Source: Stictocephala bisonia
Taxonomy: Eukaryota; Arthropoda; Insecta; Hemiptera; Membracidae
Assembly (NCBI GenBank): GCA_035578905.1
Contig: JAQJVL010002146.1
Location: 1 to 64,000, forward strand
DNA length: 64,000 bases
Reading direction: 5' to 3'
This document shows, piece after piece, positions 20,640 to 31,537 of the stretch. Both the position numbers and the translations under genes were made by a program. The notes under the pieces are model-generated. The model was not told the origin of the DNA and searched no databases. It saw nothing but the letters and a program-made list of their open reading frames with translations. Each line of letters begins with the position of its first letter. Positions within the stretch are counted from its first letter, which is position 1.

Positions 20640-21526
20640 CAACAACAACCTACAACACGCACTACTCTCCGTTGCCTTTGGTAGCTAACCGCTTCGACCT
20701 TCTAAGAAGAGACGAAGATTCTGAAGAGAGAGGAGAAGACCCTACATTTCTGCTAGTAAAAGGGAAGAAGAAAAAATAATAAAAATAGAAATAAATATAG
20801 ACAAAGAAATGAAAATAATTCTACTTATGTTAAGAACAACGCAAAACAAACAGGTAGTAAAATTACAGTAAACACAAAAACATCCATACCATTTAACAGT
20901 TTGACGATACTTGGAGATAGCCACTTCCGACATTTGGCAGGTATGATTGGCGATAAATTGAGACATGGCCCTTTGGTAAGCGGAGTTTGCAAACGGGGGC
21001 CGGCTTACTTGACATTAAGCCTACTGCCAACCCACCAACCAAAGACCACTGCTTCGTGCTGATGGTGGGTACAAATGATGTTGATAGTGGAAGAGAAGAT
21101 CGCATTTTTAACTACATGGAAGAGGTGCTACAGAGCTGCATAAAGACATCAAACGTTCTGATAATACCGCTGACAACTAGGTATGACCATCATTTGTCGA
21201 GCTCTATTCACCCATCAGGCAAATTAACAACTTCTTACTTAAGATGTGCTGCCGAATTCAGGGGGTCGATATGATGGAAATTAGCTGGATATCCAGACGA
21301 CTCTACACTTCACATGGACTCCATCTGAATTACAGTGGGAAACGTCTCCTCGCCGGCCTTATAGCGGAACGATGGAAGAGGGTGAAGTTACTAAGAAATC
21401 AAAGCCGCAGCATTCCTGATGTGTCTTCCGCCATCCTCTTGTCCTCACCGGAGACAACCACGTCAACAATGCAGTTTTTGACCTATGCTGAGGCCGCTTC
21501 CGAACCGAGGGGCACCAGGAACTCCT
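20640..21526 (+). pseudogene. SGNH-esterase ORF1 of CR1-like element 3
   Basis: A basic, Asn/Lys-rich N-terminal region (SPLPLVANRFDLL near 20665) leads to the esterase: ILGDSHFRHL near 20900 (block I), VGTNDVDSG near 21065 (block III), TTRYDHH near 21175 and SHGLHLNYSGKR near 21310 (block V His). Frameshifts near 20980 and 21250 break it. Unlike element 2, no macro domain follows; the frame ends at 21526 in a short Ser/Thr-rich tail. Confidence 0.75.
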
Positions 21527-21659
21527 AGACCATCCTCAAGAACCAACTATTACTAGTAACCCTGTAAAAAATAACGTTTTTTTATGCCAGAACACTCTGG
21601 TAACCACGACATAGAGACATCAGGCCCACCGTTCAGTAAATCTCAAACTGCAACCAACA

Positions 21660-23097
21660 TTCCCTCTTTTCCAAAACTTGATATTCTCCATCAAAATGCC
21701 CAGATTGCCACGAATAAAGATGGCCAGCTTGCCATATTGTGTGATGAGCTTAAGCCTGACATATTCGTAATTTCTGAGCATGGTTATTTATAAGATACAA
21801 TCCCAAATTTTAAAATTCAAAATTACGTATTAACAGAAAGTTTTACTCGAAAATATCATCGAGGGGGTGGTGTGGCAATATTTGTAAAAAACTCATTAAA
21901 ATGTCAGACCTTTTAAGTTCCGTTTGTAGTGGATCTGGATTTTGAAGTTGTAGGTATTACCTTAGAGACAAAACAGTACGGCAAATTGACTGTTATAGGA
22001 CTGTATCGATCACCAAATAAACAGTCAAATCACGATGCATTTTTCAAAAACTAGACTTACTCTTAAATATTTTACAGTCAGGTAAATCCAAATTCATTAT
22101 AATTGGTGACTTTAACATCAATGTTATAGACCACACTGTCTCCCTCACCCAGTGGATTCGCGACGTTTTAACTTTCTTTCATCTAAATTGGTCTGTGAAC
22201 ACACCAACTAGAGTAACGTCCATGTCTAGCACAGCCCTCAACAACGTTATAATGAATGTACCAAACACTTCAGTTTCTGTTGTTAAGACGGCCATCTCCG
22301 ATCATTACGCCCAGGAGGTCGTGCTTAATGGATGTGTTCCAAAAAAAGAAAAATTGCCATCCATTCCTAAACGGATTGTTCAGCCCCAAAATATTAAAGA
22401 ATTAAAATTTCATCTAAAAAATGAAATATGGGAGGTCCTACAAAAATACAATAAGCCAAACGAAGCATTCCAGGCTTTTCATGATTGCTTAAACTATTAT
22501 CTAGACATATCTTGTCCATTTAAAAAATCCAATAACAGGCCGAGAATGCAAAATAATAACTGGATTACATGGGGTATTCTTGCTTTTTTTAACATTTTTG
22601 CTTTGCGTAAACTTTCCAAAATTTGCTCCCTGGAAGCCTATTATGGGCTAATATACTCCCATTTGGCATATGGTATAAGACTCTGGGGAAGCTGTTCTAA
22701 ATACAATCTAGAAAGAGTCTTTCGACTCCAAAAGAAAGCAATCAGAATAATACAAAAATTAAAAATCAGAGAGTTGTGTCGGGATGCTTTCCCGGAGCTG
22801 GGGTTTCTGACTCTGCCCTGCCTTTTTATCCTCGATGTGGTCCTGTACTGCCGCTTTAAGTGCCAGTTGGTGCGGGGCAGGGACATTCACAGCTATGAGA
22901 CTAGAGGCAGGGACAACTTGCGGGCTCACCAACATAAAACATCGGCTTTTGAGCTTCTGCCATCACAAGTCGGGGTCAGATTACTCAATGAGGGTGTCAA
23001 GCTAATACAAAATCAATTTAAGAGTCAGCTAAAACAATATTTGGTAACAAAAGCGTTTCACTTGGTTGATGAGTTCATGATGAGCCACTGGAGTTAG
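21660..23097 (+). pseudogene. Endonuclease fused by deletion to RT C-terminus, element 3
   Basis: The endonuclease begins DILHQNAQIATNK near 21682 and includes IVISEHGY near 21765, LYRSPNKQS near 22000, IIGDFNINV near 22097 and SDHYAQ near 22297. The frame at 22195-23097 then passes at about 22560 straight into the post-catalytic thumb (YYGLIYSHLAYGIRLWG near 22640, RLQKKAIRI near 22724) and ends at 23097. All RT catalytic motifs are deleted, so this copy could not reverse transcribe. Confidence 0.8.
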
Positions 23098-23878
23098 AAC
23101 ATTGTAAAATTCCAACATCAAATGGAGGGTCTAATGTCCAAATGAATGAATGAGTGGCTGTATGAATGTTACACTTATGTGTTTGAATGGATGATGAATG
23201 AATGCCATAATTTTCATAGTTATAATTAATTATTTATGTATTTTGACGATTTTGATACTATATGAACTGGTTTTTTATGCAATAAAACTTTTTGAATTTT
23301 GAATTTGAATATGCGTTTGTTACAACTAATAAATCTTCACCACCAAACTCGTCACTATAAATATTATGCCAAGGTCTTGTAGGTTTGTTATGCATCAATA
23401 ATGGTTCTTTACCATTTGCATGCCTATATTTTTCACACACTTTACAAGTAAGAACTTTATTTTCAATATCACTATTTATGTTAGGCCAATACAAAATTTG
23501 TCTTGCTCTGGCTTTACATTTAACTACACCTAAATGTGTTTCATTAATTAAATTTAGCATACTTTGTCTTAGTACAATTATTTTATTACATAAAAATAAT
23601 TAACCCCCTTCATAAGAAATGTCATCTTTTATCTTATGATACATTTTAGTTTCTTTATTGAAGCATTTATATACAGGCCATCCATCATGAATGTAATTTA
23701 CTATTTCACTCAAAGTACTATTTTTTGTGTTAGTATATTGGAGAGATAGGACATCAGCAAACTTACCTTAAAAGACAAGTTCACTAACACCAGAGTAGTA
23801 GTAACATAAACAAAAGAATCACATGAACTTTCAGTACCACTGGCACTTTTTTTATGTGAGTAGAGAGAGATAGAGATG

Positions 23879-23882
<4 letters not shown>

Positions 23883-23943
<61 letters not shown>
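23883..23943. repeat. (TA)n microsatellite
   Basis: About 30 uninterrupted TA units. Confidence 0.95.
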
Positions 23944-23946
<3 letters not shown>

Positions 23947-24023
23947 AAGAAGTTTGCTGATGGGGAAGGAGTTGAAGGGAAGTGGTCCATCTTATGTTCA
24001 GGTTAGGTGGGTCACCGAATTTT

Positions 24024-24123
24024 NNNNNNNNNNNNNNNNNNNNNNNNNNNNNNNNNNNNNNNNNNNNNNNNNNNNNNNNNNNNNNNNNNNNNNNNNNNNN
24101 NNNNNNNNNNNNNNNNNNNNNNN
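24024..24123. other. 100-N assembly gap
   Basis: Exactly 100 unknown bases, the conventional size for a gap of unknown length. It falls in the Gypsy RNase H region, 37 bases from the piggyBac junction. Confidence 0.99.
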
Positions 24124-24434
24124 TTCATGATCAGATGTCCAATTATACCTAACATTATTTTTAACACGTTGAGTGCTGAGGGCTAAATTAAAAATCCTTA
24201 ACCCAGACCTAAAATTTTTTAAACGTAAATAACTTACCTTGGCATCAGCAGACTCCAGATATGATGACAGAAATCCCTTGGGAGGTGTCAAAGGTGAAAA
24301 TTATGACGTCATCATCTGCGTCGGGTATATCCGTCGCCAGGCCCTCGTGGAGGAATCTTGTTATTGATAGTAATATTTTTGTTGAAAAACGCACTAAAAC
24401 ACTTCACTGTAATATTTGTTCTGATTTACAACTA

Positions 24435-24967
24435 TTAAAAAATTAGGAGTTGTACTTTAAACAGTTTACTGGTATTTTCCTTAGAATTGTCAAAATGGAG
24501 ACACCTCAGTATTAATAAAAATCGGTCACTACTCAATGCATTTCTAAATACTGTAAAATCAAACAAGTAATAGGTTTTCCAATAATCTTTAATTCGATTT
24601 AGTCGAATAGTACCCATGTGCAAAACGATTCCAATAAAAGTTTTAAATTCCTCAACTGTTAAGTCTTTCCAGTTATTAATTCTAGATTGAGGTTCCAATT
24701 TATGTGCAAAAAAAAAGATCTCGGGCATACTTGTTAGTAAAATCAACAATTTGTTCAAGTAACACAATATCAAATATAAGCCACAGCCAATCGACAGGTC
24801 TATTCTCAGTTGGTTTTGGACAATTTAATTTATTTTCCTTAGTAAAAGGGATTTGTCTAAGCCCAGCAGTGCTATTACTCCAAGTAGGCACAAACTCACC
24901 TTCATCTTCTGACGATGAGTCACTTTCAAACTCCTCTCCACTGCTGGAGTGGTCATATATACATTAA
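24435..24967 (-). pseudogene. piggyBac transposase 1, N-terminal part only
   Basis: The peptide has an acidic Ser-rich start (near 24960), NKLNCPKPTENRPVDW near 24825, FTNKYARDLFF near 24735 and LTVEEFKTFIGIVLHMGTIR near 24640, the conserved N-terminal region of piggyBac transposases. A frameshift near 24710 splits it. It stops at 24435 before the first catalytic Asp. Only 270 bases separate it from the TTAA end, so the catalytic core is deleted and the copy is non-autonomous. Confidence 0.85.
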
Positions 24968-25433
24968 CACACTAATAACACAACAATAAACTAATAAAGA
25001 AGATACACCTGGTGGAGAACGAAAAACGGGAACTCCGGACTGACGCGCACAAACAACAATGGCAACGTTCACAAGGGCCTGACAGCGTAAGAATCTTCCT
25101 CGATAAGAGCCGAGCTCACACTGAGCAAACAACAGAGCAATGGACTAATGACTGGTATCCTTTTCCCACCCGGAAAAGAACTGACAAAGGAAAAAAAAAT
25201 CATACCATTGATTCTAGTTTAAAATGGGTTTAATAAGATATTTTATTTGTTTGAATGTTAAAAATATATTTTTTTGTATAAAAATGGTAATGTCTACTAC
25301 ATATGTGGACATTAGGTGTTAATTAATTCATACAACACTAATGAGCTCAAAGTGACTTATTGCAAAGAATATTGCTTTTATATGTAAAATTAGGTTTAAA
25401 TTGCCAGTACCTTGGAAATTTTCAATGAAACAG

Positions 25434-26719
25434 TTACTTTTTTGCGTGGAACAGTTTAAAACAATGTTTTTCTGCTGTCAAGCAGAGAAATACTTTACAC
25501 TTTTCACACAATACTCTTGACTTTTGTTTACATCCGTCATTTCTGCAGCGCATGGCGTGTGGAATCTTTTGAACCACAGGGAAATGGTTGTATCCATCAA
25601 GTCGTTTGTCATTTTCTGGAACTGCGACATATCTTTTCTTCTCTGGAGGCTCCTCCTCATCAGCAGTTTCTTGGGGGTCTACATTTAGAAGTCTGTTGCT
25701 TATCCTTTTCGGTCTTGACTCTGTAAGAGTTTCAGCCAAGGCAAGTCTAAACTCTAATAGATCCATGGTTTCAGATCTTTTCTTTTTGTTGGATCGACAG
25801 TCCTTTTGATAAACTGACCAGGAATTTACTACAGCTAGGTCAATGAAGTGAAAAATGACCTTTACTGTCCATTTCCGAGTTTGAAAGAAGGTTCTATAGT
25901 ACTCGAGCATCTGATCACAATTGTCCACTCCACCCATGCAAGCGTTATATTCTTTGACCACTGCTGGGCAAGAAACTTCAATTTCGGTTTTGGTCTTAAG
26001 GTCCCATCTTTTTAAACTTGTTACTGGTTGACCACCATAGTATGATGATGCCATTAGAACAGGGCCAGAATCCATCCATGCTGTGACGCATACTTTCTCA
26101 TCGTTTCTGGTGTACTCTGCAAACTCATCTCGTTTTAGTTTTTGAATGTCTCCCTGATCAATTGTGTCCTTGTTCAACCTATTCCGCATTATAGTCTCAG
26201 TCCCATGCACACCTTTTTCTGTTAAAGCGACAAATAGGGGGATACTTGAAAAGTAGCGGTCAAAAAAAATCTGACTTCCTACCGGAACAGTCTCTACAAG
26301 TCTCATGATAACAGATGGCCCCTACCCTAGCTCTTGGTTACAGAGTCTAGTTGTTTTACCTTGATAGACTTCAAAGTCAAGGACTGTGCCTTCGTTTGTC
26401 GCCAACACAAAGTTTTTCAAGCCTACGGGCCTGGGTTTATTTCTTACATATTGTCTCACTGGACATCTTCCAGTAAAGGGCACCATCTGCTCATCAATAG
26501 AATAGGTTTTTGTGTCTCGTGGAAGTGAAAGACACGTATTTCGAACCATATCAATTATTGGCTGTACCTTCCAAAGCTTATTGTTCTTTTTAACATCATC
26601 AGGGACAGTGTTTGCATCAATTAGGTGCATGTTGTTTCGGAGAGCAGAGAACCTGTCTCTTGTCATGCAGTCACTAATGGCACTGATAGAGAGCTTTCTT
26701 TGCCAATACATATTTATTC
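25434..26719 (-). pseudogene. piggyBac transposase 2, catalytic and C-terminal half
   Basis: Starting MYWQRKLSISAISDCM next to the insertion at 26719, the frame shows SIDEQMVPFTGR near 26490 (first Asp), FFDRYFSSIPLF near 26255 (second Asp), GGVDNCDQM near 25930 (third Asp) and a Cys-rich C-terminal domain (MRCRNDGCKQK to CLTAEKHC, about 25550-25460) that binds transposon ends in this family. One frameshift near 26310 separates the two long frames. All three catalytic Asp residues remain. The N-terminal half lies at 29888-30684. Confidence 0.9.
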
Positions 26720-26721
26720 TA

Positions 26722-29700
26722 TACTCTGATTATCGAAAGAAAGTGACTGGCGGAGCGGCCGCGCGGCGACCGAGTTTAAGTACAAACATTCTATTTCACA
26801 ACCTTGTGGAAACGTAAAACAGAAAGTTATAAATTTCCAATAAACGGTGTTTAAGTAGTCAGTTAAGCACGTTTTCAGCACATGTTTTAAATATTTTGTA
26901 TCTTATTCCGACGAATTAATATTTGTAGTTATATTTTTTTAAACACGAATTGGAATTAAAATTTTTGCATTTGCCATGTTCGATGTAGAATAACTGTGAT
27001 TAGAAGCATCAGAAAAATATTTCTTGTAGAGAATTACTAGTCGACATTCTTAGGAACAACATATTAAAAACTGAGATCCCCACGAATACAATTAACGGCG
27101 TTATTAATTTTTTTCCAAATGTACTGTTAACTCTGTTAATAATATTTATTTAAATTTAGTTTTTCCTCTATATGCATAACATAATTTTAATCATCAATAC
27201 AAACTTCTATGCAACCTTAAATTTCACTAAATATACCCGTAATCAATTAATATAGAAAAATTAGTACAAACCTGGTGCAGCGGTCCGCTATCCAGTCAAA
27301 GTAACAGCCCAAAAACAGTGGCGCATCCCCTTCAGGCTCACATTGCGTCCTTCAAAACCACAAGTCACCAAACTTTCGTAAGTATTAATAGAGATAATAA
27401 AACACTATTTGACTGTATTTACAAATAAAAAGAAATAGTATATTTCTTGATAATAATAATAATATCGATAAATGACTAACATATACAGTACTCAAGTGAT
27501 AAATAAAAAACACACAAATACACTGTTGAACACTACAGTTGTGAGTTAGTACTCTTCAAACACTAGTTCCCTGATACCTTCCATTGGGTCGTCGCCATTA
27601 TTAGAATCTTCTGAACAGGAATCTTCCTCGGAGCGGCTGCTGTCTCCCAAAGATATAATCATTTCCTCAACAGCTTCTTCCATTACTCCTTCGTTTTTCC
27701 ATGCATCGACAATGACCTGTTTTGTGTGGTTCACTACTTGTTTCCACCTCTCAGCACTTATGCGATGAATTCCTTCTTTAGTGAGCCGTTCAACTTCAGC
27801 AACAGTAAACCTTTTGTTGTTTTCTGCAACATACCCTTTAACTTGAGCCCATATAAGCTCAATCGCATTAAAATGACAATGGTAAGGTGGTAAACGTATC
27901 ACTTTGTGACCCCTGCTCTCGATCAATTCATCTACATAATATCTTTTGTTCTGGGATTTGTGCAGTTTCACTAACTCCAAAAGTTCACATTTTTTTAACT
28001 CGGCTGTAGCTTGAACATTTTTTCTATGTAGCCATTCAATGATGTCAGCTTTATTATTTTTGGTTGTAGGAGCTTTATCAATTTGCTTCGAATGGTACGG
28101 AGCATTGTCCATGACTATTAATGAAGGCTCTTCTAGGTTATTTAGCATAGTTTCAGAACACCAATTGTAGAACTTGTCGTGGTCCATATCTTCATGGTAG
28201 TCACCAGTTTTTTTGGATTTAAATAGTAAGAGGGAATTTTCAACAAACCCCTTTGAAGAACCTGCATGACATAATATCAACCGCTCACCTTTTCCTACAG
28301 GCGTTGCCATTGTCCCCTGCAGTGACTCATCAGTCCATCCTTCTTTCAAACAATGCCCAGCATTGACCCAAGTCTCATCTAGCCAAATTATACTATCGAA
28401 ATTCTCGTCTTTTATTTGGCGAAGAAAACTGCATCTCCAGGCAGCGATGTCACTTCTCTCCATAATCACTTTTCTACCCGAAAATTTTCTCCACATAAAC
28501 CCTAATTCTGTTAATATCTTTCTAAGTGAAGACAGACAGCCGTGAAACAGATCTTCATTTCTCAACGATGAAAATAGTTTTTTCAAGGTCGGATATTCTT
28601 TTCTAATGTAGTATTGATACACGTGTCTTCGTACAGCGTCTTCCTGAAATACATCAAGTTTTGTTACAGTTTTCTCCCGTTTCCTCTCTTTTCCTGGAGT
28701 TGAAAGTTGACTATTATTTTCATTTTGTAATACTTTTACGTGTTTTTCCTTGCAAACTCGCACAACTGTATTTTTATGTATTTTAAGTGCATCTGCATCG
28801 CTGTATTGAATTATTAACTGTAATCAAAGGACCTTGATTCGCTTTTTCTCTGTCAAAATACTCCCGCACTTTGCACACAATTTCTCTCGACTGTCCTTTC
28901 ATAGGTACGCCTCGGCTCGAAATATTTCGTTTCTTTGGCGTTCGAGTCCTAGGTCTTCCTCTACTTTTCCTTGGTTCATTCTCGTTACGTTGCTCCATTC
29001 TCAAACACTAAAGTTTATTTTCACAAAATAACTTTAAAACAGGTTCAATTACAATTAAAATACCAACTCAAAGCATTCTATCACTTATATTGAAGAATAA
29101 CGATAACACACCCACGAACATCACTCAGTCACCGCATCTACTAAACTAAAAGCAAGAAATTTCCCCCAGCCATATGGTAGGTATAACGGTTCAATTTTCG
29201 TGGAAGAGGGTGCTATTTTTGTACAGGAAAGGCCGAGACGCTGGGGTTGGCGATGGCCGTGGCGGTGGTGCGCGCGAACAAAATGGGCACACTAGGTCCT
29301 GACTGTACCTCCGCCGTAGAACGCCGCGCACTGCTCTCAAAGAAACTCAATTCATATATTAATCCATTTCAGTAATCCTTTATTATAAAAAGTGCAAGTT
29401 CTAAATGAGTTATAAATAATGTTATTCAAAGAAAATGTCACGCGAAGCTCATTCATGAACGACTTTAAATAACAGAGTTAACAGTACATTTGGAAAAAAT
29501 TAATAACGTCGTTAATTGTATTCGTAGGGATCTCAGTTTTTAATATGTTGTTCCTAAGAATGTCGACTAGTAATTCTCTACAAGAAATATTTTTCTGATG
29601 CTTCTAATCACAGTTATTCTACATCGAAAATGGCAAATGCAAAAATTTTAATTCTAATTCGTGTTTAAAAAAATATAACTACGAATATTAATTAATCGGA

Positions 29701-29885
29701 ATAAGATACAAAATGTTTAAAACATGTGCTGAAAACGTGCTTAACTGACTATTTAAACACCGTTTATTGGAAATTTATAACTTTCTTTTTTACGTTTCTA
29801 CAAGGTTGTGAAATAGAATGTTTGTACTTAAACTTGGTTGCCGCGCGGCCGCTCCGCCAGTCACTTTCTTTCGATAATCAGAGTA
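26722..29885 (-). mobile_element. Tc1/mariner-superfamily DD82E element with ~420-bp inverted repeats
   Basis: Ends are TACTCTGATTATCGAAAG and its inverse. Arms of about 420 bases (26722-27144 and 29469-29885) are nearly identical. TA at 26720-26721 and 29886-29887 is the target duplication: removing the element and one TA restores the piggyBac frame (KYPRINMYWQRKL). The single gene is a DDE transposase with 82 residues between the second Asp and the Glu. Near-identity of the arms and one small frameshift mark this as one of the youngest insertions here. Confidence 0.9.
27546..29004 (-). pseudogene. DD82E transposase (one frameshift)
   Basis: The N-terminal frame (29004-28800) is basic with an AT-hook-like RKSRGRPRTR segment and a helix-turn-helix start. 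A one-base shift near 28804 moves to the main 405-codon frame. Catalytic motifs are WLDETWVNAG near 28375, VMDNAPYHS near 28115 and NAIELIWAQ near 27865. Counting gives 82 residues between the second Asp and the Glu, as in the DD82E (Sailor) family of the Tc1/mariner superfamily. The tail is acidic and Ser-rich. Apart from the frameshift the gene looks intact. It cuts and pastes the element at TA sites. Confidence 0.85.
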
Positions 29886-29887
29886 TA

Positions 29888-30684
29888 GGGTATTTTATAC
29901 AACCCTTGAATAAATTAATGCCAATAAATGTTTTAAATTCACTTGCAGATGACTTCAGATCACGTCCTGTTTGGGCCATGTAATAACACGAGGTGTACAT
30001 TGCCAGCTGTTCAAAAAATTCTTCACTAAAATATTCTTGAAAATACTCAAACGGTGTTCGGATAGAAGGCGGTATGTTTTCTGGATTTCCATCACTAGGA
30101 TGATGAATTTCATCACTAAGCTCATCACTATTAGCATTTGGAAGATGTGCTGGAAATGACCGCTTTCTGAACAATATATTGGGGTCTTGAGGTGGTTTTT
30201 TTTAAATTTTTATTGGTTTTCCTTTTAATTTATCTGGGGTTTTCCTTTGTCCTGTTTTCCCTTTTCTATGTTTCTTATCTCTATTGATCTTTTCTGAAGT
30301 TTTTTTGGAAGAATCTTCGTGTTCATTTACATTATTTACAATATACCCCTCTTTGATAAAGGTGTTGTTGCCTTCATTGTCAGTTAAGTCTTCAGCTGTC
30401 ACTACTTCTTCCTCAGTTGGTGCTACCTCTTCATAAACAATATTCACTTCTTCAGCCGTTTCATCTGTTTCGTCTGCCAATATATCTTCAAAAAGCGAAG
30501 GTAACCTTCTGTATGGAAATTTATTATTTTTCTTGTTTTCATTTTCATCAGGTTGCCACGTTGGGTCTTCATCGGAATCGTCACAGTAGTCGGATGTATT
30601 GGCAAGCACTTCAAAAATGTCATCATTGGTCAAAGCATCAAAGCCGTCCATTTTCTGGAAACGCAAAAAAATTGCAGGGTCCAT
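29888..30684 (-). pseudogene. piggyBac transposase 2, N-terminal half
   Basis: The start at 30684 opens an acidic segment (DSDEDPTWQPDENEN near 30570) and a basic stretch (KHRKGKTGQRK near 30260). After a frameshift near 30190 come TPFEYFQEYFSEEFFEQL near 30050 and SEFKTFIGINL near 29935, the conserved piggyBac N-terminal region. It ends at the TA junction at 29887 and continues in frame at 26719 once the DD82E insert is removed. Confidence 0.85.
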
Positions 30685-30699
30685 TTGAAAAATTTTCTA

Positions 30700-31533
30700 T
30701 GTAAATGTGGGTAGGAGAGACAATGAGAAAGAGGGAGAGAGGATAGGAGGGAGGTCATCAGTGTTAGGTTGTTGGGATTTGGTTTTACGTACATTTTGTG
30801 TGAGAGAGTGAGTGGGAGGGATACATTTGAACAATAAATGTAAATTTACATATTTTTGTAAATGTCACATATTATGTTTTGTTTAATAGGAAAATAATGG
30901 ACATACACTACTCACAATAATTATCACCGCATATGTAGTCATAGATATAAAGTCTAAGTTGTAAATCACACCTAGAGTCCACATACGTGGACATGAAAAA
31001 AATTCTGTGAGCCATACATAAGCTCCAGTGTCCACAAGCGTAGACAAGCAAAAAATGCTGTATGCTCTACATAAGCCCCAGTGTCCTCAAGCGTGGACGA
31101 CAAAATTAATTGACTCATATGTTTTTAATAGCAATTATTTAGCGGTAATCTCAATAACAGGAGTAATCTACATGTGTTACAGTTCATAAAACTATCCTTT
31201 GATATTTTTTAAAATTAACGAAAATAGTCAAAAAGTGCAACTTACTTTTCCAGGACATGAAAGATTTTGAGGTTAGCCAAACACCGACTTCATCAATCAC
31301 CCACGTGGTCTGTCTGCAAGCAGGGCTGCCAACCTCAGTACCATAATTTTCCCTATAATGTTCCACTTACGTAGACATCAGGTTTAAACTGCTTCAAGGC
31401 TTTGAAAAAACATAATAATTTTATTTCCAAGGTCCACACTTGTGGACACAAGGTGGGAAAGGGGTATACCCGACGTCAGGCTGCGCGAAGGGAACTGCCC
31501 GTCGGTTATACCCGTCACGTCCCACCGAACGTG
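30700..31533. repeat. piggyBac end region with GTCCAC..GTGGAC palindromes
   Basis: There is no gene. Palindromes of the form GTCCAC-NNNN-GTGGAC or degenerate versions occur near 30981 (GTCCACATACGTGGAC), 31033, 31081, 31362 and 31434 (GTCCACACTTGTGGAC), and also near 25296 (ACTACATATGTGGAC). A purine-rich tract lies at 30710-30760. Their clustering in the non-coding ends suggests transposase-binding sites. Confidence 0.65.
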
Positions 31534-31537
31534 TTAA

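Larger units (their letters stand above)
20472..23306 (+). mobile_element. CR1-like retrotransposon 3 with GAATA target duplication
   Basis: GAATA occurs at 20467-20471 and 23307-23311. Deleting the insert and one GAATA restores the Gypsy integrase frame on the minus strand (VTNAYSSWIELRK). The element has a 5' leader, ORF1 with an SGNH esterase, an endonuclease and only the C-terminal part of RT, and a 3' end with AATAAA at 23281 followed by TTTGAATTTTGAATT. It is thus complete at both ends but carries a large internal RT deletion near 22560. Confidence 0.9.
23312..24160 (-). pseudogene. Gypsy RNase H end and integrase N-terminal region
   Basis: On the minus strand, WTSDHE near 24130 continues the RT/RNase H frame from 31538, then 100 unknown bases intervene. 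Downstream are KFADVLSLQYTN near 23755, the integrase zinc-binding region HLGVVKCKARARQILYWP near 23495 with CKVCEKY near 23430, and WHNIYSDEFGG with the first catalytic Asp region near 23360. The CR1-like insertion begins at 23306. A (TA)n tract at 23883-23943 lies in a stretch that does not read as pol and may be another insertion. Confidence 0.8.
24161..31537. mobile_element. piggyBac-type composite inserted at TTAA in Gypsy pol
   Basis: TTAA occurs at 24161-24164 and 31534-31537, and both ends begin TTAACACGTT reading inward. Removing the insert and one TTAA rejoins the Gypsy RT/RNase H frame as LLKNNVRYNWTSDHE. The interior holds an N-terminal piggyBac transposase piece (24.4-25.0 kb), a second piggyBac transposase (25.4-30.7 kb) broken by a TA-inserted element, and palindrome-rich ends. 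Two related piggyBac-like ends in one orientation (about 25290-25322 and 31355-31385) suggest a second piggyBac nested in the first, but I could not fix its left end. Confidence 0.8.

Noticed and set aside
25012..25233. 73-codon plus-strand frame
   Set aside because: Falls in the non-coding end of a piggyBac element with no recognisable domain.
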